Assembly (NCBI GenBank): GCA_037501455.1
Contig: CM074857.1
Span: 110,765,501 to 110,829,500 of the forward strand
Direction: 5' to 3'
From: Lantana camara
Taxonomy: Eukaryota > Streptophyta > Magnoliopsida > Lamiales > Verbenaceae
Length of the DNA: 64,000 nucleotides
The stretch's first letter is position 1; each line of letters starts with the position of its first letter. Positions 23,664 to 35,538 of this stretch are shown in pieces. The position numbers and the translations under genes are program-made. The notes beneath the pieces are model-generated. The model was not told the DNA's origin. It ran no database searches and saw only the letters and a list, made by a program, of their open reading frames with translations.

Positions 23664-26600
23664 CTAAGTGATTGAGTCCCCGATGCTTAGCTTGCCCAAC
23701 GCGCCTTGGAAGATTTGACTTGTAACCGCCTTTGTGACCTTTGTGAGTATGTCTGCCAGTTGGTCTTCAGATTTGACAAACGGGATGGAGATCGTGCCGT
23801 CCTCCAGCTTCTCTTTGATAAAATGCCGATCAACCTCCACGTGTTTTGTTCTGTCGTGCTGTACCGGATTTTCTAAGATGCTGATTGTTGCTTTGTTGTG
23901 ACACCTCAACAAACTTGGTTCTTTCTGTTCCATGTCGATTTCTGTCATCAGTCTTCTGAGCCAAATAAGCTCCGTGACCCCTTTTGTTATTCCCCTGAAA
24001 TCAGCTTCGGCACTAGATAGGGCTACAACCTTCTGCTTTTTACTTCTTCAGGTTACCACATTTCCTCCAACAAGAGCGAAGAACCCAGAGGTAGACCTTC
24101 TGTCATTTGGGTTACCTGCCCAGTCTGCATCAGTGTACGCTTCGATGTCCAAATGTCCATGTTTCTCAAACATGATCCCTGTGCCTGCAGTTCCTTTCAT
24201 ATACCGGAGCATCCGGATTACGGCTTCCATGTGTTCTTTCTGAGGACTATGCATGAACTAGCTGACAATCCGCACAGCGTACGCGATATCTGGCCTCGTA
24301 TGGGAGAGGTAGATAAGCTTTCCAACTAACAGTTGATACTTATCATTTTCTGTCAGTTCTCCACTTTCAGCTATCTTTAGCTTGTGATTCACTTGAATGG
24401 GTGTTTCCACCGGTTTGCAGTCGAGCATTCCAGTTTCTGCGAGTAGATCCAGAACATACTTTCTTTGAGAGATAAAAATCCCTTTCTTTGATCGCAGAAC
24501 TTCTATCCCCAAGAAGTACTTTAATCCTCCGAGGTCTTTCATCTCAAATTCTTTGAACAGATTCTCCCGGAGTTTGGTCGTTTCCTCAGTGTCGCTTCCT
24601 ATTATGATCATGTCATCCACGTATATGATCAAACCGGTGATCAGTTCTCCTCTTTTCTTCAGAAACAATGTATGGTCCCCATTACTTTGCACATACCCAT
24701 GTTGCTTCATTGCCACAGTAAACCTACCAAACCAGCCTCGTGGTGACTGTTTCAGCCCATATAAAGCCTTCTTCAATCTACACACTTCATCTTTTTCAAA
24801 ATTCTGAGTAAACCCTGGAGGGGGTTCCATGTATACTTCCTCATTCAGGTCGCCGTGCAGGAAAACGTTTTTTACATCGAATTGGTGGAGAGGCCAATCC
24901 TTGTTAGCTGCAACCGAAAGAAGTACCCGTACTGTGTCCAGTTTAGCCACTGGAGAGAATGCTTCAGAATAATCAATTACGTACGTTTGAGTGTACCCCT
25001 TCGCCACCAGTCTAGCTTTGTACCTCTCTACAGAGCCATCTGCCTTATGCTTCACCGTAAAGACCCACTTGCAGCCAACTAGCTTTTTTCCTTCAAGCAG
25101 CTTACATTTTTCCCATGTGTTGTTTCCGATTAAGGCCTTCATTTCAGTTCTCATTGCCTTTTCACATTCCTTGTTCCGGCTTGCTTCCTGTACGGTCCTT
25201 GGAATCTTTTCAGTGTACAGCTTTCCAAGGAATGCCCGTGCCATTTCTGACATACTCCCCCTGACTATGTTCCCTACGGGGTACCGTGAAGATCGGGACA
25301 CATGCTCAGGTGAGTACCGGTTAGGAGGAACCCCTCTGGTGCTCCGTGGAGGTAAGGTGTACTTGTGACTTTCTGCATCCTCAGAAATAGTATTAACGGT
25401 ACCAGGGTTATCAACAGAAAAAGTGGAACTCACAAGATCAGTTTCCAGGGTTACCTCGTTTTGGACATCATCTGAAGGAAGATCATTGGAGGGAGGAGCG
25501 GTACTGGGGGCGTCAGTTCTGGAATTGGGTATGCTTTCGTGACTACTATCGTCTGAGTAGCTGAGCCAGCAAAGAGACTCATCTCGGATCTCCCCCTGAT
25601 CACTTTGCTGGGTGTGGTAAAAATATTCTGTTTCCACGAAGTTGCAATCCATAGTCACGTGGACCCGTTTTGTGATCGGGTTATAACACCGATAGCCTTT
25701 CTGGTGAGGAGCATACCCCCCAAAAACACACTTTACTGCACACGGATCGAGTTTTGTCCGATCTGCCCGTGGAACATGTACGAACACAGAGCATCCAAAG
25801 ATTCAGAGTGGTAGGGTGAGGTGAGCAGGTATGTCCGTCTGTGTTTCCAAAACGGAGATAGGTGTTCTGTGGTCAAGGATTTTGGTGGGTAATCTGTTTG
25901 TGAGATAAGTTGCAGTGGCAACCGCATCAGGCCAGAGCTGGTTTGGGACGTGTGACTCTGTGAGAAGAGCCCGGGTTATCTCAAGGATGGTTCTATTTTT
26001 TCTCTCAGCTACGCCGTTTTGTTGTGGGGTGTTGGGACAGGTAGTTTGGTGGATAAGGCCGTGATCCTGAAAGAACTTATGCATCTCTTGGTTCACATAT
26101 TCTCGTCCATTGTCTGACCTGAGTACTTGTATTCTGTGTTTGAATTGTGTTTCGATCATTCGATAAAAGGCCACAAATGTCTCGTACACTTCAGATTTGT
26201 GACGGAGAAAATACACCAATGTTGTGCGCGAATGATCATCAATGAATGAAACAAAATACTTGAATTGATTCTGGTTTGTAACCGGGGCTGGCCCCCAAAC
26301 ATCAGAGTGTACCAATGAGAACACAGTCTGAACCCGAGTGTTACTGGGTTTAAAGGAAGCCCTATGACTTTTAGTAGAAATACAAGTCTGACACGATAAA
26401 TCCAGAGACTGATTATTTTGAAACAAAACGGGAAATAACAGTTTCAAATACCCGAGTGACGGGTGGCCAAGACGGCGATGCCATAGCCACAGTTGTGTGT
26501 TTACTTTTCCTTTTGACAAGAGGGCCTTAGACGGAGTCTTCACCTCATCTACATAGTATAAGCCCCCACGCTCAGTACCGCGCCCAATGATCTCCTTCGT

Positions 26601-26892
26601 ATGAATGTCCTGAATCAAACAAAAATGAGGGTAAATTAGGACAGTACAATTGAGTTCATTCGTTATTTGGCTTAAAGATAATAATTTGCACGATAACGAA
26701 GGAACATAAAGGCAATTTTTCAGCTTCAATTTTGGGGAGATCCACACAGATCCCTCAGCTTCAACCGTTGCGAATTCACCATTGGCCGTTTGAATTTGGG
26801 TGGTTTTCTGGTTTCTCAGGTCGATAATGTCCGAGGGATCAAAGGTCATTGAGTCCATAGCCCCACAGTCAAAGATCCACTGTGATTGGTTC
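23664..26892 (-). pseudogene. Copia 3 pol: protease, integrase, RT, RNase H
   Basis: One frame without frameshifts. Protease WIFDCGAM lies near 26,880 (DCG in place of DSG, a known variant in some plant copia groups). Then GAG-pre-integrase LWLWHRRLGHPSLGYL, integrase core with HSDVWGP, LRSDNGREY and QQNGVAERKNRT, RT from about 25,150 with LIYVDDMII, and RNase H with YTDADWAGNPNDRRSTSG. The last conserved block (HVEVDRHFIKEKL) ends at 23,664. In-frame stops occur at the gag junction (about 26,892) and near 25,801, 24,256 and 24,046. The longest open piece is 509 codons (25,787-24,258). Confidence 0.92.
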
Positions 26893-27629
26893 TATAATTT
26901 GGATTGGGTATGGAACCCACAAATACCAATAGTACGGGGGTGGGTCATTCTGCAATTGTCCAAAATTTGGGGGTTTTGGCATAATATGGACATTCTTCTT
27001 AATGGAAATATCAATAGGGTTTGGGTCATTACTCCCAAACCCTCTCCCTCCTGCGCCACACTCCCCCTTTGTATCTGTGTAGCCGGAGAAGACGGTGAAG
27101 TTGCATTGCCTGATTTCTGCGCTGCACCGGTGTCCTCTCTGGTGATGCCTGCGGCGGTGGCTCTCCTTCCTCCACTTTGAACCGCAAGGTATGATTTCTT
27201 GGGTCCTCCCTTGGTGGTGCCGCCGCTGCTTGCTTTTCGGTGACCTTCCCAATGGTCGGAATATTCGACTCTTTCGAGCCACTCCTCCCGTGATGATGAA
27301 TGGCGGCCGGCGTTGTCTCCGAGTCCGGTACCGTCTGAGCGGCTGAAGTTTTTTCCCTTTTCTTTCCTCGCGATCGATCCAGGTTCGAAGCTAGGAGTTT
27401 TCTCTCCGGTGGTGGTCGCCTTTGAAGCCTGAAGGCAAGCCGCTTCTTGCCGGATTATCCCGTATACCTCCTCGACAGGCGGTTTGGGCTTTTGCTTCAG
27501 TGGATCTCGCTGTATCAGAGTTAGGCCTGTTCTGATCGGTAATCTGTCGGATTTAGGCATGGTTGCGCTTTGCAGCGGTTTTGTGGTTTGAATTGCCCCT
27601 TCTGAGTTGTTATCAGTTGGGTTTGGCAT
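26893..27629 (-). pseudogene. Copia 3 gag remnant, N-terminal domain deleted
   Basis: Begins MPNPTDNNSEGA about 100 bases inside the primer site. It contains the VEEVYGIIRQEA motif that follows the main gag domain in copia elements, but the roughly 200-residue UBN2-like domain expected before it is absent, indicating an internal deletion. The zinc-knuckle region around WLERVEYSDHWEGH has lost its cysteines. It is in the same frame as pol, separated by one TAG codon. The capsid-forming part is gone, so the copy could move only with help. Confidence 0.7.
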
Positions 27630-28001
27630 GGTTTTCTTGCTTGGTTATGGCTGATTTTTGGGTTCGGGATTAGTAGGGACAATGATGTTATCACTGAGTC
27701 CCAAGGGTTCTAACACTGCTCTGATACCATGTTAGAACATGGTATTCGGGGATGAAAAGCTTGATTGTATTCATTATCAATATTTTTCTCAGTTACATTG
27801 TTGGCTCCTCTAACAAGGATATATAGACTTACAAACGTAATCCCTAAGAACCCGACTACTTACAAGGAATCCAGGATTAAATCCGGTAAGTTAACTTTTT
27901 CCATTCTAACAGATGTAAATTTCGGCATTCATGCAAGATAATATTTTACATACAAATATTTGTTTGTCCAATATTTTATATATGTTTTTCAACAACTTAT
28001 A

Positions 28002-28321
28002 GGGAGAATTACATCCAACTACCCTCTGTTTAGGCCTAATTACAACGCGTTCCCTATTTTTTAAAATATTACATTGTAGTCCCTAAGCCTTGTTAATTTG
28101 TTTTTTTTTTTTTATACTTATAGGGACGATTTTGCATTTTTAGTCATACATTATATGTAACATTCACAAAACCTAAAGGGACATAAGTGTACTTTTACAA
28201 AATTCGTTAATGGACCTCACACAAAACAAGAAATACAGGGACTACAATGAAATATTTAAAAGAATAGGGATCGAGTTGTAATTAGGCCTAAACTGAGGGT
28301 AGTTGGATGTAATACTCCCCT
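28002..28321. mobile_element. MITE-like inverted-repeat element 1
   Basis: About 320 bp with terminal inverted repeats of about 85 bases. The left arm starts GGGAGAATTACATCCAACTA and the right arm, reversed, reads AGGGGAGTATTACATCCAAC. Both arms share CTGTTTAGGCCTAATTACAAC-like and TTACATTGTAGTCCCT-like blocks. The 8-bp AACTTATA flanks it (27994-28001 and 28322-28329), a length typical of hAT elements. It is too short to encode a transposase. Confidence 0.75.
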
Positions 28322-28429
28322 AACTTATAATTCATCAAGGAATTTCCAAGTTTATATATACTACTCCATTTCAACATGATTATTCGGAAATAATGAAATT
28401 ATATATATAAAGAGGGAGAAATGTTTGAT

Positions 28430-28710
28430 TCTTATATATCTTTTATTTTGGCAAGTTAGTTCTACCAAAATCATATTTTGTGATTAAGTCTTACAATTTT
28501 CAAAAACTTGTAATGTATGTATGATTTTTGCCAAAATATCAATTTATAGCCAGAAATGTGTTTGTGATTGTCATCCGATAAATTGATTTGCCGATAAAAA
28601 ATCTGATATACATTACAAATTTTTTAAAATTATAGATTTAATTATAAAATAAAATCCCGACAGGACTATATTGTCAAAATAAAAAAACTTATAGGACCAA
28701 AATTATATTT
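28430..28710. repeat. Inverted-repeat element 2 (MITE-like)
   Basis: The left arm (TTTTATTTTGGCAAGTTAG... ACTTGTAATGTATGTATGATTTTTGCC) pairs imperfectly with the right arm read in reverse (TTTTATTTTGACAATATAG... TTTGTAATGTATATCAGATTTTTTATCGGC). The fold spans about 280 bases. Exact ends and target duplication were not determined. Arms are diverged, suggesting an older insertion. Confidence 0.5.
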
Positions 28711-28867
28711 TTGTCTATAGAATACCATAATCAGCTAATAATTTTATCAACAACAGTAACAATTATGTAAAAATGTAGAATGAAGAGTTGAAAATTAAAT
28801 CTCTTCAAAGTATATAAGAAAAAAAAAATGAAATGATGATAACTATGTGAAACTTTGTTCTTTATTT

Positions 28868-29204
28868 TTATGGAAAAAATATTTTTTTGCCATCTGAACT
28901 TTGTCACTTTTTACAATTTACCATCCCGATAAATTTTCATTACAAACCACCATCCAATATTTGCATTTGTAGCATACTGCCATCTAAATTTTTTTTGTAG
29001 TGGTTTTGGTGAAAATACAAATGACTTGTATGTTTTATAAACATGCCATGTGTCATGTTTTTTAGCCAAAACTATAAAAAGAAATGTTCAGATGATTGTA
29101 TGATACAAATGCAAATATGGATGATGGTTTGTAACAAAAGTTCGTTAGAATGGTAAATTGCAAAAAGGTGTAAAGTTCGGATGACAAAAAATTTTTTTTC
29201 CTTT
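28868..29204. repeat. Inverted-repeat element 3 (MITE-like)
   Basis: Arms of about 110 bases. The left one begins TTTTTTTGCCATCTGAACTTT and the right one, reversed, reads TTTTTTGTCATCCGAACTTTA. Both contain GCAATTTACCAT-like, TTACAAACCACCATCC-like and ATATTTGCATTTGTA-like blocks. The whole span could fold into one hairpin. Target duplication unclear because the flanks are T/A runs. Confidence 0.6.
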
Positions 29205-30145
29205 TTTATTTTTATTACTTTACCACATTACCTATTTGCTTATATATTATTATATTAGTGAATGAAATCTATTTTCTAATTGTGATACTTACACTGACAT
29301 ATTTTATTAATGTAAATATCTAATAATTAAGCATTTTGAAGTTTGAACATATTTTTATATTAGTAATAGTATACGATATAATGTGTTATTGTGAAATAAT
29401 ATATTATTACCATATATTATGATACAAAATTTAGTAAGGATTCTACATGTATTATAGATAATATATAATATATTATAAATTATATTTTATATCTTATAGT
29501 TATATCAGAAAAATTATTAATATTTTATTAAAATATATTTATGTGATTTATTATTTATTATAGTAGATTGAAACTATTTTTTATTAAATTATTTGTGTGG
29601 ACCAATATTATATATTATCATACTAATATATTAGTAGTATTGTATATATTGATATGTTGTTGTAATTATTAAATTGCAATATTTTTGAGCCAGTTTGAAC
29701 TCGGCTCATGCGACTCACAAACATGCCAATTAATAATTTTCATTTACCAATATTTGAAAAATAAAAAAATTAATGTGTTCATTGTACGAACGCAAAATGA
29801 TCATATTTATTTGAAAAGTAATGGGGTACCAAACTATTTATGGGGTAACACAATAATAATATGCTTTCAAGTAAAAAGAGCACCAAATCATTTAAAGAAA
29901 ACTATTTCATAGCACGGAAAATTTTAATCTTATTCAAACACCACCTCTATATCAACGCATAACTAGACAAGTAAGAATGTTTCCACCAATATTTCACTAT
30001 GATTCCGCCACTCATTTCCAACCCTAGTATTTTAGCAGCTTCACATGCTTTAGTTCTCACTTCTCACTTCTTGTTCATGTTCTACAGATACAAGAATAAA
30101 AATCAAACTAGGAAAAAAAAAACCCGAAGAGATCAAGAGCGCACA
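29205..30145 (+). promoter_or_regulatory. AT-rich upstream region and leader of the cupin gene
   Basis: No gene is seen from 29,205 to about 29,940. The sequence is very AT-rich. A TATA-like TCTATATCA lies at about 29,945-29,953, followed by a leader of roughly 170 bases to the chosen ATG. An in-frame ATG at 29,999 would add 49 residues. Family relatives begin at the second methionine, so the upstream one is treated as leader. Confidence 0.4.
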
Positions 30146-32391
30146 ATGGAGGTTGATTTGACGGCAAGGTTGGGGCGGCGGGTATACGGCGGAGATAAAG
30201 AGGGCGGTGCGTATTATGAGTGGGACCCTAATGACATGCCCATGCTCCGCCATGCTAACTTCGGCGCCAGCAAACTGACACTTCAGCAGTGGGGATTCGC
30301 GGTGCCAAGATACTACGATTCTACCCGGTTCGGCTTTGTCGTTCAAGGTATAATCATCACTTTCAGTAAAATATTTGCTTATAATCTGTAGCTTTGGGGA
30401 TATCTGTGTTTTGATATACCCATTTTGATTCTTTTTTCTATTTTTTGGTCATTTCTGAATTGGGTGATCACAGGTAAGGGCATATGCGGACTAATCCTGC
30501 CGGAGAAGGAAGAGAAGAGAATCGAACTAAAGAAGGGCGACACCATCTGCCTCCCCCAGGGTTGCGTCACGTGGTGGTACAACCGCCAGGAGCACTACGA
30601 CTTCGCAATCTTCTTTCTCGGGGACACCTCAAAGGGCAACAAGCCCGGGATTCTAACTGAATACCTACTAACAGGCCCCCATAGCATCCTCAGCGGATTC
30701 TCAACCGAATTCATGAGCCGCGCATTCAACATGGATGAAGAAATGACGAAAACCCTAATCGAAACCCAGAAGAAACGGGGCATAATCAAACTCAATGAGG
30801 AGTTCAAGATGCCGGAGCCGAGGAAAGAAGATTTCGAGGGTTTTGCAGTTAGGTGTGAGGAGGAACGTCCCCCGGAACAGGAGGACTGGTACGATAACTC
30901 TGATAGTTTGGACAAGTCAAGGTATGTGATGGTGGATTCGAGCAAGTTGCCATTGGTGGCTGAGACCGGCTTGGCCTTGGATTTTGTGAAGGTGTTAAGG
31001 AACGGGTTGTACGCACCTATTTTCTCCAATGATGGAGCGTTTAGGGTTACCTACGTCTACAGGGGGAGTGGGAAGTTTCAGGTGTGTGGGCCTGATGGGA
31101 AGCTTGTGCAGGATACGATGTTTCGGGCCGGGACGGTGTTTGTTCTTCCTAGGTTTTATTCTGTTTCGAAGTTGGCCAATATGTGCGGGATGGATTGGTT
31201 CTCTATCTTGACACATCCTACGTGAGTAATATTTACTACATTCTACTATCATATAAGAAATCATTAATGGGTTAAAATCACTACATTCCGAGGGTATTTT
31301 GCAATTCCAAATTTGCACAAACTGGATTTAGGAATACCCTTTCTCAAATTTTGATATGCATACCATAGTTTTTGAGTTTTCGGGATCGAAAGATATTTCT
31401 TGAGGGAAACAAATTTTTCTACCAAATTAATCATGTGATACACATGTGTTGCCTGAAATGCATGTGTTCTGACATCCACATTATACAGGTCTTGGATTTC
31501 AAAAGAAATTTTTTCTGTGAGATATAACTAAAGTAAAAGCGGTGTTGGAAAAGAAAAGAAGAAAATATGTGGATTCGAATACACATTACTGGCAATACGT
31601 GTGTATCACGTTATTAAATCAGGCATAAAATTGCGTGTGTTTTTTTTTAAAAACGATGTCTTTAAATTCCAAAAAATCAAAAGTTGTAGATGACATTTTG
31701 AATTTTAGGAATTATTATTGTTTCTTTACAATAAATACTGTAAGAATTATTAGTGTAAGAATTAAGTAATAGAAATGCACCCTAAAGAATTGGAAAACAA
31801 ATCCACTAAATATTGTACTTGCAAACAAAAAGTACGTACTTCTGTACTTTCTGTTATGTTAAATAAGTTTGGATCGATGAATCAACCTCTATATAAAATA
31901 AATAGAAATGAAGTATAATCTCGATGCAATTAGAAATATGTATTTTGATTCTAACTTATATGTTGTTTTCGTAAATAAAAATAAGTTCGTTAAGCCTAAT
32001 AAAAGTAATTTTAAACACTTACAACTACATTTATTTATTTTCAAATTTTTCTCCCCCAAACATATAACACTCTTAGTATTCCAATTTATTACAAATTCAA
32101 GTTGAATTTCACTTTTAACACCTTAAAGTCTTCCTTACTATGAAAATTTTCAGGTTCGTCCCTACTTATTGAACAAAAGGTAGCTACATTTCTTAATTAT
32201 TTATGATTTCTTATTCATAATATTTTTCCTGCTTTCATGGTAGTCCAAGTTTTACTAGTTTGGCTGGAAAGAATTCAGTTTTGAGGAGCATTTCTCCAGA
32301 AACACTGCAGGCATCTTTTAAGGTGGTTCCACATTTTGAGCAGAGGATGCGCTCCAAGAGGAAGAATGACGAGATGTTCTTCGAAGAATAG
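30146..32391 (+). CDS. RmlC-like cupin protein, 11S-globulin-like (glutelin type-D 1-like), three exons
   Basis: Predicted 365-residue protein. Exons are 30146-30347, 30474-31221 and 32244-32391. Introns are GT-AG: CAAG|GTATAA to CACAG; CCTAC|GTGAGT to GGTAG. Phases join cleanly to VVQGKGICG and HPTPSFTSLAGK. It has two cupin beta-barrels (about residues 1-170 and 205-350), with motifs LPQGCVTWWYN, FFLGDTSKG, GFSTEFMSRAF, VTYVYRGSG and FVLPRFYSVSK. This matches the plant 11S-globulin-like cupins of about 350 residues, related to seed storage globulins. Most members lack a signal peptide and a storage role is not established. No signal peptide is seen at the chosen start. No stop or frameshift was seen. 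It lies between clustered MITEs and a copia LTR only about 180 bases downstream. Intron 2 (1,022 bases) shows no coding content. Confidence 0.9.
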
Positions 32392-32569
32392 TTCACCAAT
32401 GATCAGTTTATGCTTTTCCTTTTTTCTTTTTTTTTCCTTTTTTTTGGTTTGTTTTGATCCACTCTAGTTCAGACCTACCACTTTGGAAATAAGAAAATTC
32501 TTTTTAATTAGCCGTTCTTTGATATATCTTTTTTCCAATTTTGAGATTTATTCTGCTACTGTGTGTAAA

Positions 32570-32769
32570 AGATAATGGATGATAGAGGAATTGTTTTGTG
32601 TATTGCATAATGTATTTAGGATACAAGTTACAATACAAGAATATGTACAAATCCTAAAGAAACGAAAAAGGAAAAAAAATCTATCAAATAAACGTAGAAT
32701 ATAATTTGTGTGGAGTCTTCCATAAAGTTGCATTCAATCTTTCCATAACTTTCGATATATCCTCCAATA
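32570..32769 (-). repeat. 3' LTR of copia 2 (approximate)
   Basis: Begins on the minus strand at TATTGGAGGATATATCG, directly after the purine tract. The far end is set near 32,570 by position only, since no second LTR is left for comparison. It starts roughly 180 bases beyond the cupin stop codon, so it may influence the cupin gene's 3' end or polyadenylation. Confidence 0.5.
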
Positions 32770-32776
32770 CTCTCCC

Positions 32777-34805
32777 TCAAGTTGGAGAATGTAAATTCGA
32801 AATGCCCAACTTGGCTAGTAACTCAAGAAACCGGTCGTATCCAAGTGCCTTAGTGAATATGTCTGTCAACTGATTACGAGTGGAAACGGAATGTGTGGTG
32901 ATAGTTCCAGACTGAATGTGTTGTCGAATGAAGTGACAATCGATCTCAATATGCTTTGTTCGCTCGTGAAAAATGGGATTGGCAGCAATTTGAAGATCGG
33001 CTTGATTATCACAAAACAGATCAATGGGTTCAGAATGCTTCACGCCTAAATCTCGTAGTAACCTTAAGAGTCAAATGATCTCACTAGTGGTACTAGTCAT
33101 AGCTCGATACTCTGCCTCAGCTGAAGACTGAGATACCACAATTTGTCTCTTCGACCTCCATGATATGGGCGAAGAACTAAGGGATATAATGTAACCACTG
33201 GTAGATCGGCGAGTGGTAGGACACCCTCCAATTCGCGTCACAATACACTTGCAAGGATAAAGTACCAGTGGAAGGGGGAAGAATTCCTTGGCCAGGATTC
33301 CCCTTTAAATACCGCAATACCCTGTGTGCTACATCAAGGTGTGGTTGACGAGGTGCATGCATGAACTGACTAAGGATGTGTACCGCATAGCTGATGTCCG
33401 GTCGGGTGATGGTGAGATATAATAATCTTCCAATCAAACGACGGTATTGTCCAGGATCATTGCAAGGTTCACCAAAATCAACTGAAAGTTTGTGTTGTTG
33501 TTCCATTGGGAAAATGGTTGGTTTGCAGCCTGCACTTCCAGCATCTGCCAAGATGTCGAGAACATACTTGCACTGACTTAATACAATCCCTTCCAGAGAG
33601 CGAGCAACCTCAATTCCAAGAAAATATTTTAGCTTTCCGAAGTCCTTGATCTGGAACTTATTATCCAGAAACCGCTTCAATTTAGCAATGCGGCTAGAAT
33701 TTGTTCCTGTGATGAATACATCGTCCACATAGATGAGGACAGCAATGAAGGATCTATCCTTGTGACAAAACGTGAACAAGGAATCGTCTGAATCGGATTG
33801 TTCAAAACCGATGTCAATAAGTGAGGTGGTAAACTTCTGGTACCAGTTGCGGGAGGCTTGAGGAAGACCATAAAGTGACTTTCTCAACCTGCAAACTCTT
33901 TGCTCCCCCTATTTAACAAAGTCCTGAGGAATCTTCATATATACTTCCTCATTAAGATCCCCATGTAAAAAGGCATTGTTCACGTTGAGTTGGTGAAGGT
34001 CCCTACCCTTAATTGAGGCTAGAGCCAACAAGCTCCAAACAGTAACTAGCTTAGCAACTGGTGTAAAAATTTTATGAAAATCAATGCCTTCAACTTGTGT
34101 GTACCCCTTGGCAACGAGACTAGCTTTGTAATGCTCGATGCTCCCATCAGGCTTATACTTGACCTTATACACCCACTTGGAACCAATAGCACGCTTTCCA
34201 GGTGGGAGTGTTTCCAAGGTCCATGTCTTGCTTGCCTCAAGGGTAGAAATTTCTTTTTCCATAGCCTCCCACCATGGCTGGAACTTAACTGCCTGATAAA
34301 TTGATTTTGGGTCATCCGTGGAAGAGATGGTAGCTAGAAAAAGTAGTATGAGATTTAGAGAATTTGAATAAGACAAGTACTTTATAAGAGGATGTACAGT
34401 CGAGTTAGTTGAAGGAGGGGGCGAGAGCGGCTTGTTATTGGATGAAGCCAGAGAGGGGGGACAAAGTGTATTCATAATCAAACAATCATTATGAAATCTT
34501 ACACTCCCGTCTCTGATAATGTGAGACTGCATCTGAGGTACCAGTAGTTGGTATAACATTCTCAGGAATTGATGCTAGAGAAACCGATACTTCTTCTAAG
34601 ATGTGCTAATTAGGTGGCTGTGATGCAGACACTGGTACTTGTGATTCTTGTACCTCTGATGGAATATGATCGGTACCAATCAATATCTCCTCATGCTCAA
34701 CTGGTATGACTGGAGCTAACCTTGTAAGGACCGGGACTTGCTGCACCCTCATGGGTGTCATATTTTTTGAGACTGGAACTTTATATGAAAAGAATTCCTC
34801 TGTGA
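32777..34805 (-). pseudogene. Copia 2 reverse transcriptase and RNase H part of pol
   Basis: The RT starts near 34,310 (WWEAMEKEISTLEASKTW) and includes GSKWVYKVKYKPDGSIEHYK, a VNNAFLHGDLNEEVYMKIP block and the catalytic LIYVDDVFITG. RNase H follows, with VYCDANW near 33,220. A frame change falls just after it, and the frame is regained at the [16 protein letters not shown] to [10 protein letters not shown] block, ending at 32,777. A stop lies near 33,907 between RT parts. It would have encoded cDNA synthesis for the element and is not functional. Confidence 0.88.
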
Positions 34806-35538
34806 CACTACTAGAAAAACGCCCTATAGCAACGGATTTCGGCTTAGCAACGGATTTAGCAACGAAAATTTTCCGTTGCTATAACCCTCGTGGCTAATCT
34901 GTAGCAACGGATTTAGCAACGAATTATTAGCAACGGATATTAGCAACGAACTTATAGCAACAGATTTAGCAACGAATTACTACCCACGGAAATTAGCAAC
35001 GGTTTTAGCAACAGATTTAGCAACGGATTTTCCGTTGCAAACCAAACAATAATTAATTAATTTTCTGCATTTTTGCAACGGAATTTCCGTTGCAAAATCC
35101 GTCGCAAAAACCAATAATTCAAATTAATAAATTAAAAATTCATTTGCGGGCCCCGAATCACCCCACCTAACCGAGCCGAGCCCACACGAGCCGAGCTTTC
35201 CAAGTTCGTGAGAGACGAGCCCCACGCGAGCCAACACATTAATTCCACATTTTCGCGTTGGGTAGGAATTGAACCCTAGACCTCATGTGAAGAAGGTTGA
35301 ACCCCAAACCAGCTGGGCTAACTCCATTGTTGTTATTGCTATGTAATTTTTTATGTTTAACCACTATCAAATATTCATATACTAATTTAAATAATTAAAT
35401 ACTTGTTATCATATATTTTAAATAAAAATATTTTTAAATATATAATTATTTATATTATAATACATATTCCGTTAAAAATTTAAATATTTATTAATTAACT
35501 ACATATCTCAAGTTTTAGTTATGAGATAAAAATATAAT

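Larger units (their letters stand above)
23470..27911 (-). mobile_element. Ty1/copia retrotransposon 3, near-intact pol, gag deletion
   Basis: The left LTR (23470-23651) and right LTR (27730-27911) are each 182 bp, TGTTAGAA...TTCTAACA, and differ at 5 positions (about 2.7%). The target duplication is GATGT (23465-23469, 27912-27916). Transcription is leftward. The iMet primer site TGGTATCAGAGC directly adjoins the right LTR, and a GCTTGAGGGGGAG purine tract adjoins the left LTR. A single reading frame runs from 27,629 to 23,664, broken only by stop codons. Low LTR divergence makes it one of the younger insertions in the window. Confidence 0.95.

Noticed and set aside
31222..32243. Long cupin intron 2, considered as containing another insertion
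   Set aside because: No inverted repeats, LTR ends or target duplications were found; it is AT-rich intron sequence with only short chance frames.
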